Shown: piece after piece, positions 53,421 through 64,000 of the stretch | Numbering within the stretch: the stretch's first letter is position 1 | How the letters are laid out: the number at the start of each line of letters is the position of its first letter | NCBI GenBank assembly: GCA_010909165.1 | Contig: VJWM01000011.1 | Location: 682,001 to 746,000, forward strand | Reading direction: 5' to 3' | Length of the DNA stretch: 64,000 nt | From: Anthoceros angustus | Taxonomy: Eukaryota > Streptophyta > Anthocerotopsida > Anthocerotales > Anthocerotaceae | Notes under the pieces: model-generated | Database searches by the model: none | Told to the model about the DNA's origin: nothing | Seen by the model: only the letters and a program-made list of their open reading frames with translations | Made by a program: the position numbers and the translations under genes

Positions 53421-55114
53421 GTTGCCTGTCGTTGCAGGACTTTGAATGGCGGTTACGCGTTAACAGCAGCAAATGACGAGGTCCAGGCTGTGGGAGCTTG
53501 CTCCCTGCAGGTGAAGCCTTTCCTGGATGACACTCTCGTGCACCTGGATTTACCTGTGCCGGAATTCTGCAACCTGTTATCAGCGCTTGAGAGGTTGAAA
53601 GCCTAGCTGGATCACCTTAGACTCAAGTCAGACTGTGAATAGTTTCAGGTTGCGGCGCCGTTGGTAGGCGCTGAGATGCTGAAGCACCGAGGGTGGGGCA
53701 GCACGTTTGCTAGCAGGGATCGCTGTGAAAGCTGGTAAGAAGCAGAGCGAGTTAGGTTGTATCATCAGGAAGGATGGATGGGTTAACGTTGGATCAGTGA
53801 GATGGATTCGCGTTCCAAAGCATGGATTCTTCTGTGGCTGCCTTGCTGCTTCAGCGTCATGTATGGTCTTCATTGCCTGGGTGGGTTGTTGTGGATTGCT
53901 GTAGTTCAATGTGAGTTTTACTGTTTACTTTGTTCGTGGCTTTTCCCAGGGGTATAGGGTGACAGGATTATACATGTGGTATTAGGATCCGTTGATGAAC
54001 AAGGAAGCCCGACGTGCTCATCTGAGTAAGATTATAAGGATGCTAAAGTAGTCTGCGATCAACGATCAACTTGGTGCGTTGATGGCTCACATGATTGAGG
54101 GTTGATCGTTTATTTTCTTTGCCTCCTACTGTATTGATCACGGGTTTTGTGCATCAGTTATGCTATTTCATGCTGATTACCACCAGCAGTACCGGTGTTA
54201 TGTGTGGGCCTTTGACAAACGATTATGCCCTGGGGCTGGCAGCCAATCCTGATCTCCATTGCAGTACGTTCTTTATGGTGAAAATTTGCATTGAAGGTGG
54301 TTGATTCTGGTGAGTCTCGTTCGTGAGCAGCAATTTCATTCTTTCCCGGAGACACCCACTTGTTTCCGCACGCTGTCTGTCCGCAAAGGCTACCACTGAC
54401 ATGTTTATGTGGAAATTTGAGCTGAGAAGCTTGCCACTGGCCATTGTGCAGGTGTGCGTATCGATCAACAAGGCAAGGTGCGTCTGTTTTGAGGTGTGGA
54501 TGGTGGTTAAGGATCAGTCCTACTTTTTGGCTTCTGTTCAGAACTGCTCAGCTCATGCCATGTCCTGTGAGGACAGGACAATCCCTAATAGCTACCCATG
54601 AAACTTGGGTTTTGAGAGGGATGTTGTGTCTTGGAAACCTGCTAAACGTTGACAACCATAAAATGCAGAAGGAAACTAACTGCCTTTCAGCATGTCTTGT
54701 TCCCTGTAGGCACATTGTGAAATCGGAAGTTCGCCAGATCGCAGCCACCGCAGGATTGCCAATAGCAAGCAAACGAAGAAGCCGAGAGAGTCCTGCCGCA
54801 ACAGGGATTTCGTGCAATCTTTTCGATCAACAGCACATTAGGATGACACCTGCCCCATGCATCTCAGTCTCGGATAGTGATGTAGTAGGCACACATGCCG
54901 GCAACGCGGGTTACAGGTCTGAGCTACGTGCAAGAATATCTAGAGCAGCAAAACCATGGGTTGTGGTGGGTCTAGACATTGAGGAGCAACAAGGTGCATG
55001 TTGCCCAAATCGGTCGAAGAACGTGGAACTAACTGCCTAGTAGATAATGCGGAAGTAGGGTGTGACAGATCTCCAAACCAGGCAAAGAAAAGCGAAAGCA
55101 ACGGAAAGTCTTAG
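53421..55114. other. Conserved non-coding or decayed stretch (copy B)
   Basis: Aligned with 17958-19619. The piece 53447-53606 (+) has FLDDTLVHLDLPVPEFCNLL, the better preserved version of the unidentified exon also seen at 30.7 kb. Confidence 0.4.
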
Positions 55115-55972
55115 CTAGTCATCAGCGATAGAAGCGAACCAGTTATCCTCCACAAACTCGTGCATGTGGTCATCCATGTGGGGGGTGGCATGGGCCTCCT
55201 CCTGCTGCCCGGCGCTCGGCTCTGGAGCAGCATCCCCGGGCCCGTCCGGTTGCATCCTGCTGGGTATATAGTTCCTGAGCAAGCCATGCTCGTACCGGCA
55301 TTTCCAGCCTCTGAAGGCCACAGGCAGAGGACGCACTTCGGAACCCGTGTTAGGCCCCCAGATGGAAATCCTCTGGTGCGCACCGCCACTGCCTGACACG
55401 CGCACATCCAGCGGCACGGGTACAAGAGGGGGCAAGTTAGCCCCAACGTGCCCTCCTTTCGCGTCCAGCGCCTCCAGCTCCAGGTACGGAGCTGTGATAA
55501 CCTCAGTCACAATCCAAAGATCCAGAGTCCTCTGGTGGGCAAAGTTTAAGTTGTTGCTGTCAGGTTGAAACATATTCACCGCTTGGGAGAAACGGGGTGT
55601 GGACGATACCGACTGATACGAAGGGACATAGATCTTCCAGGAATGCACATCCGTCATTCCTACAGATGCCCCTGTCTGAAACGCCAGAATCTTGGTGAAC
55701 CATGAGATGTCATTCACCACTATCTTGCTGATTGAGCCATATTCCTCCGACCGGCTGATGTAGTTGGGATCTTGGGCGGAGATGATGCGTACCAGCTCGT
55801 TCTTGCCCTCGCCTCCTGCACAGAGTTCGCCCAGATTGCCGATCACGCGGAACCCTCGCTTGTCCTTCATCAGGACACTGAACACCAGCCCGGGCTGGAT
55901 GGCAACACCGGCACTCCGAATGTGGTCCACAGCATTTTCACCAATGGGTTCCTCCTGGGATCACAAGCCATC
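55115..55972 (-). pseudogene. Family X, copy X4, nearly full length
   Basis: Frame open from 55930 to the stop at 55115 and collinear with X2 from residue about 30: RGFRVIGNLGELC, GASVGMTDVHSWKIYVPSYQ, LDLWIVTEVITAPYLELEAL, PLPVAFRGWKCRYEHG, and the Asp-rich tail DDHMHEFVEDNW. The first about 30 codons (to 55972) are present but frame-shifted by small losses in the PVLPIQPG region. Substitutions relative to X2 are mostly conservative, suggesting past selection. Confidence 0.6.
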
Positions 55973-55996
55973 GCGCCTTGCCCGAGGTCACCCAAT

Positions 55997-56510
55997 CCAG
56001 CTGCTGCTCCTGCTCTTTCTGCTTCTCCGGCCAGCTACCCAATTCCTGACTTCACAGGATTAAGGTCATTCGCAGCATAGTGATGATGGCAACTACAACA
56101 TACCCAAGAACCGCATTCCTTCCATCTGGATACAAGCTTTGCAAGAAGGAGAGAGGAGGAAGAGCTCATCTGCACAAACTTGACATGCCTGAATATTCCG
56201 GTTGCCGGACCGGGATGCCTGCTTCCACCGCCCACGCGCCTTCACTCTTCACGCGCCCAGCAGCTGCTCCTGCTCTTTCTGCTTCTCCGGCCAGCTACCC
56301 AATTCCTGACATCACAGGACTAGGGTCATTCGCAGCATAGTGATGGCAACTACAACATACCCAAGAACCGCATTCCTTCCATCTGGTTACAAGCTTTGCA
56401 AGAAGGAGAGAGAGGAAGAGCTCATCTGCACAAACTAGACACATGCCTGAATATTCCGGTTGCCGGACCGGGATGCCTGCTTCCACCGCCACGCGCCTTC
56501 ACTCTTCACG
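55997..56510. repeat. 257-bp tandem duplication (copy B)
   Basis: Same tandem pair as at 20513-21030. Confidence 0.85.
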
Positions 56511-57338
56511 CGCCTGACTGGGTCTCCGGAATGCCTTCACTTCAAAGGTCAAGGTCCACTATGTAGCGTGTGGTGCCGGACTGGGGACAGGTCTGATTTG
56601 ATTACCGAAACACACAGTATTTGATTGAACGCGTCCGGACATATCCGATACCTGTGTGATTGATCAGCGACGTCTGTACAGTATGCAGACGCACAGATCA
56701 AGTGATTACCAGCAGCCTCATACATTGTGCACACGGAAGATAAGACTAATCGACTGATTACGGTGGTAGAAGTTGGTGAGATACATCAAAACATCGCAGC
56801 CCAATGATTTCACCGTGTTTTGATGAATGCATAAATCTCCAGTTTGTGTTTGAGCACAGCACCAGACACGAAGGATGGACCGTCTCATAGTTGAAGACAA
56901 CAAAGCTATAGCCAGGAAGCTATTAGATCTTCCCACCTCTGAATCAAACGACAAGGGCTAGCACAAGCAGCAGTGCAGCTTGACTTGAAACAGAATTAAC
57001 AGTGTCTCTCTCTGAATATGGGTTATTCTCCATAAAGGGTTTGGGTCCCTATTACCAAAAAATGACCCCCGAAAACGGACCAAAATGCATCATCTTTAGC
57101 AAAACCACTCTTTAGACATGTACTGAAAGACATTGACCATGTTATTTTCTTGTGAACACTTACGCTATGAGGTTTTAAGTTGAAGAAGGTTCGCGGATTT
57201 CACCTTCACAAGGAAGGGATTTCAAGGATTTTTAACAGGTGCTAGAAATCCTAAACACCTCTTTCGCAGGCGATTGTACTTCCTAGCAGGGTGAACAATA
57301 GGCAAACCAAACCAAACTAGTCCGGAAGCCAAATTGGC
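56511..57338. other. Duplicated non-coding stretch (copy B)
   Basis: No gene seen; nearly identical to 21031-21850. Confidence 0.4.
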
Positions 57339-57465
57339 CGACGTCCGCAACCAACCCACAAAAGAAACAATTGCAGAAAAAGAAGCAATCAGGCCGAACG
57401 TCCCAACCAACGCAAAAGAAACAATTCGCCGAAAAGAAGCAATCATGCTTGACGTCGACGCAATT
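57339..57465. repeat. GACGTCC minisatellite, shortened (copy B)
   Basis: Two to three eroded units; compare 21851-22060. Confidence 0.6.
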
Positions 57466-57794
57466 GTGAGAGAGAACATTAACCGATCATGGCCATCTCG
57501 AGAGGAACAAACTACGACTCTAGAAAGTAGCTTGGGCCTAGTGCACGTGAGTACACAGGATCTCCATTGTTAGAGTGAAAAAATAGAGGAAGGAATTGGA
57601 GCAATGCGGGCGTTGGCGCGAAGCCTGAAAGCACGCCGGCCGGACGTCCGGCGCCTTCTGAGACCCCAATCTTACGTCCGGTGATGGAAATGGTGGAGTG
57701 GATGCGCTGGACGTCCGGCGCAAATGTATATATATTATTTGTATCTCCCAATATATCATTTGTTTGGTAAAGGTGTAGATAGACACAATGGTAT

Positions 57795-58090
57795 AAGAAC
57801 TCCAAAGTTAAACACGTTTGGGTTGGATCAGTACCAAGATGGGGTGTTTATTTTTGGTGCTTTGAGAACTCCAGGGTTTAGCACTCTTGGGTCGGATTAG
57901 TACTAGGATGGTTTGCTTGTTTTTGGTGCCTTGAAAACTTTGTAACAACTCCACTGTTAAGCAGCTTTGAGAACTCCAGGGTTTAGCACTCTTAGGTCCG
58001 ATTAGTACTAGGATGGTTTGTTTATTTTTGGTGCTTTGAAAACTTTGTAACAACTCCACTGTTAAGCAACCTAGAGGCGGATCAGTGCCG
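57795..58090 (+). repeat. Tandem 5S-rRNA-like partial units (copy B)
   Basis: Same units as 22390-22690; here the first reads GGATCAGTACCAAGATGG and the next GGATTAGTACTAGGATGG, closer to the 5S consensus than copy A. Confidence 0.55.
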
Positions 58091-59284
58091 GGATGGAGTG
58101 TTGATTTTTAGTGGTTTCAAAAATTTGTAAATCATCCCGGTATCTAGGCGTAAAGTCATGAATATTATTTTTGAAAATCATTTGTTGGTTGATGTTATGT
58201 TCCAACATTCGCTTTTGTATACAACATGTAAAATCGTTTTGCCCTTACTCTATGTGCCCCTACGGATGACTTGCGGTGGATCTTTCGATTGGTGCCAAAT
58301 GTCCGCTCATTCGAGTTTGATGCAGCATATAGATGCATAAGCCTTGGTTTCTAGATGAGCTACATTTTCCAAAATTTGACATGTATGATGGTGGTTTCTA
58401 ATGGCCAACCTTTTGAAGACGACAATGTTTCACAATGTTTTGCATAGAAGCAAGAAAATAATTAGAATAGATGATTTGTCCTTGAGAAATGAAAGCCTGT
58501 CGGATGCAGTCGAACACAAGTATAAGAGAGCATTTTCCTGGCCACTGCGAGCCCTAGTGAGAGGCAGCAAGTATCTGAAGAAATAGGGCTGATCGCCCTA
58601 GCTGGGGATTTTGACCAAATGGCTGAGTATTTCAGTGAGGCTCTGAAGGAGGACCTGTCTACACCCACTGTGACGCCCACTACAGTTGTGGTGCAGCTAG
58701 GTATTCAGAGACAAACTATAGCCAAAACAGCGTCTGTGTAGAAAGGGGTTTCTCCTGTCAAAACGGGTTTTGGAAAAAATCCCAACCCTATTTCGCCGAA
58801 AACTGATGCTGGTTTGGTTTTTGTTGAGTTTTGTAGGTGTTCATTCATCGGTTTCGGGCATTCTCGGCTTCGGCACACTTCCTGTCCAGTCATTTACACC
58901 GCGGTGGCGCCTTCTACTCGGGTTCATGGCTATTTCGTTGGTGTGAAGGGCCAGTGACCTCATTCTTCCATAATTTCGGCATGTCAGTAGTTTCTGCAAT
59001 TTGTGTGGTTCTGTAGGTTCTTGTATACCAGGGGGGGGCTAGGCGCGCATAAGTGCGCGCTTAAACAAGGGTATGCGCAAACTTGTGCGTGCACAAGGCA
59101 AAACGAGTGTGAAACATATCATTCGACTGGGGAAATATGTCTTTTTGAGTGCGGATGTGGCGGGCGATGACATAAGAAGTTGCACAAATCGGCGGACGTC
59201 CACATTGACACACCTCGTCGCCTATCTATCCTATGCCCTAAAGCTACGAAGAACACCCTATCACCTTTCTATCCTCTACGGTGT
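58091..59284. other. Duplicated non-coding stretch (copy B)
   Basis: No gene seen; aligned with 22691-23824. Here copy B retains CAG/CTG words missing from copy A. Confidence 0.4.
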
Positions 59285-61800
59285 TTAGTCTCCTTTGTGA
59301 CGGACCTTGTGATCATTATCAAACATGCCTTCAAAAGTACCGTAGCCATCCGGTTCCATTGCTCGCCATGGTTCTTGTTGCGATTGGTCTTGAGCGGAAG
59401 CCGATGTCCATCATCATCGTCTTGTCCTTCTCACGCACCTTATTTTGGGATTTTCATCCGAATCAACATTTTCCTCCACGACTTTCTCCGGACATGGGTG
59501 GTGCTATATCCTCAACCCTATTAACTTCTTGCACGGCTGGTAGATGTTGAAGTTCGAACAGCTTTGTCTTGATGAGCTCCGGTGTACGGACTTGTAGAGT
59601 GCTATCCCTTGCAAAGGAGAACCCGTATGCCAAAATAAATGTCTCCGATATCAATAGTCGATCCAGATGCTTTGGTCGTTTCCTCCGTTGTCGCAATCCC
59701 TCTCTATCACTGTTGTGTGGATGCCACATCCTTGGGCCTAGGCATCTGCATCACAGCCTGCACCTTAGCCAACTCCGGCATGATTCCTTCTGGCACAATT
59801 TCATGTCCAAGATACTCAATCCGCTTGAATGCAAACTTGCACTTTTTCGGATGAGCCCTCAACAAGGTAAGTGGAAGGATAGGAGAATGTATGTTGAGAG
59901 GTGAGTGGAAGGATAGGAGAATGTATGCCAATCCGTGCTCACTAACCATTTTAAAAATGCGGATCGAATGCATCCCGCGTGTCTGGATGCCTCACTTACA
60001 CCCATGGTTTGCGTACCCTTTTTGGCAAACCCCATGGCTTGTTCGCGTTCCTCAGCATTGAGCTCTCCTAGCTCCTCTCCCTTCAAGTCTAGGATCATGC
60101 CATCTCCTCCTCACCTGAATGCATAAGATTGTGGCGCGGCGTACTTACCAAAGTCGGCCATGCCCTCCGGATCCTAGCTTCACCAACTCTATTTACTGGA
60201 TAAAACGGCAGTTTGTCCATCTTCTTGACTTGCTGTGAGCACCTTTCCGGTTCGAATATCATCAGTCTTAGTGGTGGGCAAGTGAGGCTTGTGTTGCTTC
60301 AGCGCCTCAAGTCCCGCAACATTGGTCCAATAATTGCGAATCCTATGTGCATAGAGCCACAATGCATGACATCAATAACCAACTCATTGCGAACCATGAT
60401 CAAACCTCCTCATGTCTGTCGGCCGGGCTTGTTCAAAGCTCCACATACGTTTTCCAAGTATGTACCAACATCTAGGGTTCTGTTGAACCTCCTCACAACA
60501 GCAACCTCGGCGGGAAACACCTTAGCCTTTTCCTCTTCCCCGCGAGAAGGTTTTACACTCCATCTGCGATGATCATGTCCTTTGGGCCGGGCCAGAGCTT
60601 GCATTGTTCTTTCCCACGAGCTTCAGATCCGGTGTAGCTCGACAACCTCTCACTCCGTCTTCTCTTAACGAGATGGAAATAGCTTGCACAACCTAAGAAT
60701 TGACTTAGCCACGACTCTAGCCTTCTCGGCTACGGTATGCGCAAACCTTGATGCCACATTGACCGCTTCCAATCCACCGATTCTTGAGCATAATTCTAAC
60801 AGTGAATACCTTTTGAGCTTGCTCTCCATCGCACTCGAAGTTGATTACTTCCTCCGTCTTGGCGGGCTTCACGCTTGACATGGATCTCTCGGGACATGTG
60901 TCGTGAGATTCCATGGGCGATTCTCCTTCTTCGATTCTCCCTTCCCTTGCCTCCTCAAGGTGCTCAGTGCGCAATCTTGACCCTTCCGCTCGCGAGTTTC
61001 GATGCCTCCGAGAGGACAATTCCTCTGCCTCCTCCCATATCTCATGCCTATGCTCAATTTGAGCCTTTGGAAGCCATCCTGGCATGGGCCATCTCGCCGT
61101 GGCTTGTGGCATCCTTCACTGACCGCTGTCGTTCATACGCCACTTTTGCTCATGTTCGGAGGAATGTTCGCAATTCGCGAGCAATCCCTTGCTTCCACAA
61201 GGCCATAGAAGGCTTCTTCATACAGTGGATCAACTCCCATGGTAGGGCCATGTGGCATCCGCCCAACAACACATCATAAGATGTGGCACAAGTCACCAAG
61301 CAATGTACCTCCATTGTGGTTGCATCCTCATGCCCGGCTTCAACTCGATCTTGATCGGTCTCCGGTCATTCCCATCACCATCTCCTTGGTACCTACAGTA
61401 GTGATGCTCACATCGCTTGGTACCGACTTGCTTATCTGAGAGGAAATATCGCGAGCTCCTAAGATCGATCTCGATTATCCACCACACATTGATGCAAAAG
61501 TCAAGGTAATCTCGGTTTCTATTGTTAATCATGGCAACCTCCTTTACCTCGGCGTTCAAGCTTTAGATGATCTCCTCGGGCACATCGGGCGGACTCCTCG
61601 GCTCCATCTCTTTCCGATCCATTCTCTCATGATCTTTTGAAATGCGAACTCGTCCAAGCTCCAAAGAATTGACCATGGAACTTCCATGGCCTTCTCCAAT
61701 AGTGCTTCCACATCCATCTCCGGGTTAGAAGCGGCCCTACACAACATCATCATCAACTTGCCTAAAGCTTTGCATTTTGCTGCTCGCTCGCACGTGTCCA
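59285..61800 (-). mobile_element. Degraded gypsy element with methyltransferase (copy B)
   Basis: Same order as copy A: retropepsin-like region about 61790-61200, methyltransferase about 60830-59960 (ENV motif region conserved near 60430-60465), RT tail 59865-59740 (AHPKKCKFAFKRIEYLGHEI) followed by QAVMQMPRPKDVASTQQ. More small deletions than copy A, nearly all at CAG/CTG. Confidence 0.7.
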
Positions 61801-63299
61801 ATCCCTAATTAAACTTTATTTAAAAGCATTAAGTCAAAACTGAAAGTAATAATCACCATTAAAATAACTCCCACTTAAGGAGAGCTGAGGTGAGAAACTA
61901 ATAACTCAACTTTAAATAATTAGGTTGGATTAAAACTAATTAAAAGTATTTAAGGATTTATATATAGGGAAAATCCAGAAAATACCTAATTTCCGAAAAG
62001 GAAAATCAAAGGATAATAGGTAATACCCTTCTTCCTCAAACTTCCCGCGACGATGGCGACGTTGGTGGCGGTGATGGCGATGGCGATACGCTACCGCGGC
62101 GCCAATCCACGGGAGGCGCCCGTGGCGCCCCCGTGTCCTCAACTGCGGCCCCTCTCCGCACCGCCGTGGTAGTCGCCCTCAGCGCCATCCGGGCGTCCTT
62201 GCGAGGGCGCCCAGGGGCGCTGGCGCCAAACAAAAGACAAGGCGCCCCTACTGGATGCCCATAGTGTTCCTGGTGATGAAGAGTCTGCCTCCCGGACCTC
62301 GTCCTTCGCCTGACCTTTCAAAGAAACTCCTGCATTGTCATTGATCGACCTCATCCTCGGAGGATGATGAAAGAGTGCCTAAGGATCCTACAGGGGACGC
62401 TCAGCGAGAAGAGAAAGCCCGTGTAAGTAGATTGTCTTCATTTTGCCATTTCTCCTGATGCACATTTTGTGAACAATTGCTGGATCTCACCAAAGGGGAA
62501 GCGCCCCTAGGTGATGAGGACGTGCCCCTCCCTCCCTTCAATCAATGATGCTCTGAAAATGTACCTCGCCAAAGTGTTTGTAGGAAAGATTGCCCATCTT
62601 ATGCTTCTAAGAAGAAGCTATGACAAAGTGGATTACAAGGATGCTAACTTGATGGATAAAGGACACTGGTTGTGTGGTGGCGTTTGCGATGGGTGGAGAC
62701 GGCATGGGGAGGATATGACAAAGGAGGAAGGGAAAGGTGCAATATTAAATAAGGTTATTCATTATATCCTAATTTCTATATGAGTTTTAGGATCGATAAT
62801 AACCTAGCATAAATTTTGCTTGATGCGGTGTAAACACATTTTGTTTCCCTAAGTGTATTAAAGACAAAAACATGGGCTATTATAAGCGGGAATTCTACCA
62901 AAAGGTGACCCGGAAAATAAAGTATACATACTCACCTTAGGTTTAAGTGAAAAGGAGATGTCCCTGACTCCTATATGTGAGGAAACTACCATCCACATGA
63001 TAAAAATAGCAAGTCTCCCATGTGAGGAATTTCAGGACATATCAAACATATTTTCCGTAGGTGCCTTTGGTGCTAAGGGAATTTAATGTTTTAATTACAT
63101 AAATACTGCTTAAATATTATTTTTTATTTTTTAATATAAATATTCCAGGTTCTATGTTGGCTGTCTATGAGGAGGAAGGCGGATGACCTAAGCTATTTTG
63201 AGATAGAAGAAGAAAAATGTTCAGAAAAATAGTAAGACAATAATTTTTGGGCTAAGATTTTAAGGTTATCTTAAATCGGCCCTAAGGCTATAGTATTAG
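61801..63299. other. Duplicated stretch between gypsy and copia remnants (copy B)
   Basis: Matches 26481-28094; no coding assignment. Confidence 0.4.
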
Positions 63300-64000
63300 G
63301 TTAAAGGTTTGGACTGTGTCCATTATACCTAAACATTTCATGTGTTTCCTATGTAACTCAATTCCCAATGACTTTGTTAATAAATCGTGACATTGTCTAA
63401 AGTTTGAACATAACTAATATTTATGGTTTGATCTTCTAACTTTTCCCTTATGTAGTGATACTCAACAGCTATATGTTTAGTTCTAGAGTGAAAACAGGTT
63501 TTCAAGTGCAATGGCACCACCTATCACTAAACAAAGATGTAGGCTTGAGTTGAGGATGATGAAGTTCACTCAAAACTAACACCGGACCACCTATGTCTTT
63601 CAAGATTCGCACTGGTAGGTGTTAAACCTTTGCAAGGCAAGGGGTTCTATATAGAGCTCCCTTAGACATTTGGATCAACTTTGACTATTAGGATGACCAA
63701 GGCGACAATGCCAAAGCATGGTTTGGGTAGGTGTCACGAGTTTGAAATGACAACATTAGCGAGGAATGGGTGGCTCCCACTTGTCGACAATCTATAGAGA
63801 CCATCATCTAAAGTGCATGTGCGATCGTGTAGTTTCTATCGCTATGTAAGAAGAGAACTATGTGCATAAAGGATCACCTAGAGTGTGTTCTTGGCAAAGA
63901 CTCGTGGCGTAGATTCTTGCATTGAAGGAACATGGAGGACTTGATGAAGATGAAGAACCCTCGAATCACACTTGAATACAATCGAACCAAACCCGCTATG
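63300..64000 (-). mobile_element. Copia element remnant (copy B), cut by window edge
   Basis: Matches 28100-28840: RNase H C-terminus (about 63640-63310) and pre-integrase segment (about 63960-63640), in broken frames. Confidence 0.7.

Larger units (their letters stand above)
52175..64000 (+). repeat. Segmental duplication, copy B (continues past window)
   Basis: Same order and orientation as 16624-28840; offset shrinks from about 35.45 kb to 35.17 kb because copy B has lost more small pieces. The last bases of the window still match copy A near 28830. Confidence 0.9.

Noticed and set aside
54444-55040. 198-codon plus-strand frame left of family X copy X4
   Set aside because: The corresponding stretch in copy A is not open, and the translation shows no domain; treated as chance.

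Overview
Kind of organism. This is nuclear DNA of a land plant, most likely a seedless one (bryophyte, lycophyte or fern grade). The evidence is spliceosomal genes with short GT-AG introns (mostly 80-130 bp), ABCG half transporters closest to the ABCG11/WBC11 cuticle-lipid clade, a PLS-type PPR gene, a TORNADO1-like LRR-Roc-COR (ROCO) gene, and decayed Ty1/copia and Ty3/gypsy elements. The exact lineage cannot be fixed by reading alone.

Layout. 1-16.4 kb is gene-rich. It holds a 94-residue zinc-ribbon protein, a plant-specific single-pass membrane protein, two head-to-tail ABCG genes on the minus strand that share most intron positions, and a two-exon CxxC protein with a Pro/Ala-rich linker. 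From about 16.6 to 28.8 kb is copy A of a large direct segmental duplication. Copy B runs from about 52.2 kb past the right edge. Each copy carries, in the same order: a broken gene of an unrecognised family ('family X', minus strand), a relic of the 3' end of a caspase-like gene, a longer family X gene, a 257-bp tandem duplication, a GACGTCC minisatellite, a cluster of 5S-rRNA-like units, a degraded gypsy element containing a DNA cytosine-5 methyltransferase domain, and a deleted copia element.

The 24 kb between the copies holds a decayed PPR gene (32.3-33.4 kb), then the ROCO locus (34.0-45.9 kb). That locus has four tandem 1.3-kb LRR blocks, a further LRR block, a 1.6-kb internal duplication of LRR plus Roc GTPase, a COR domain, and a C-terminal domain that reads as an animal-type caspase: catalytic His, an NACRG cysteine motif and a p10-like SFR segment. 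A second copia element (46.3-51.3 kb) is inserted in its 3' flank.

How it may fit together (inference). An LRR-Roc-COR-caspase would be a sensor-switch-protease in one polypeptide, which I do not know from plants, where metacaspases are the usual C14 members. Family X lies next to caspase relics in both duplicated segments. It has a weak, memory-based resemblance to gasdermin pore-forming domains and an Asp-rich tail, so a caspase plus pore-former module is a testable idea, not a conclusion.

Caution on frameshifts. Differences between duplicated copies fall overwhelmingly at CAG/CTG trinucleotides and homopolymers, in a patchy way that suggests systematic base-calling errors at methylated CHG sites. 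Many apparent pseudogene lesions may therefore be assembly errors.
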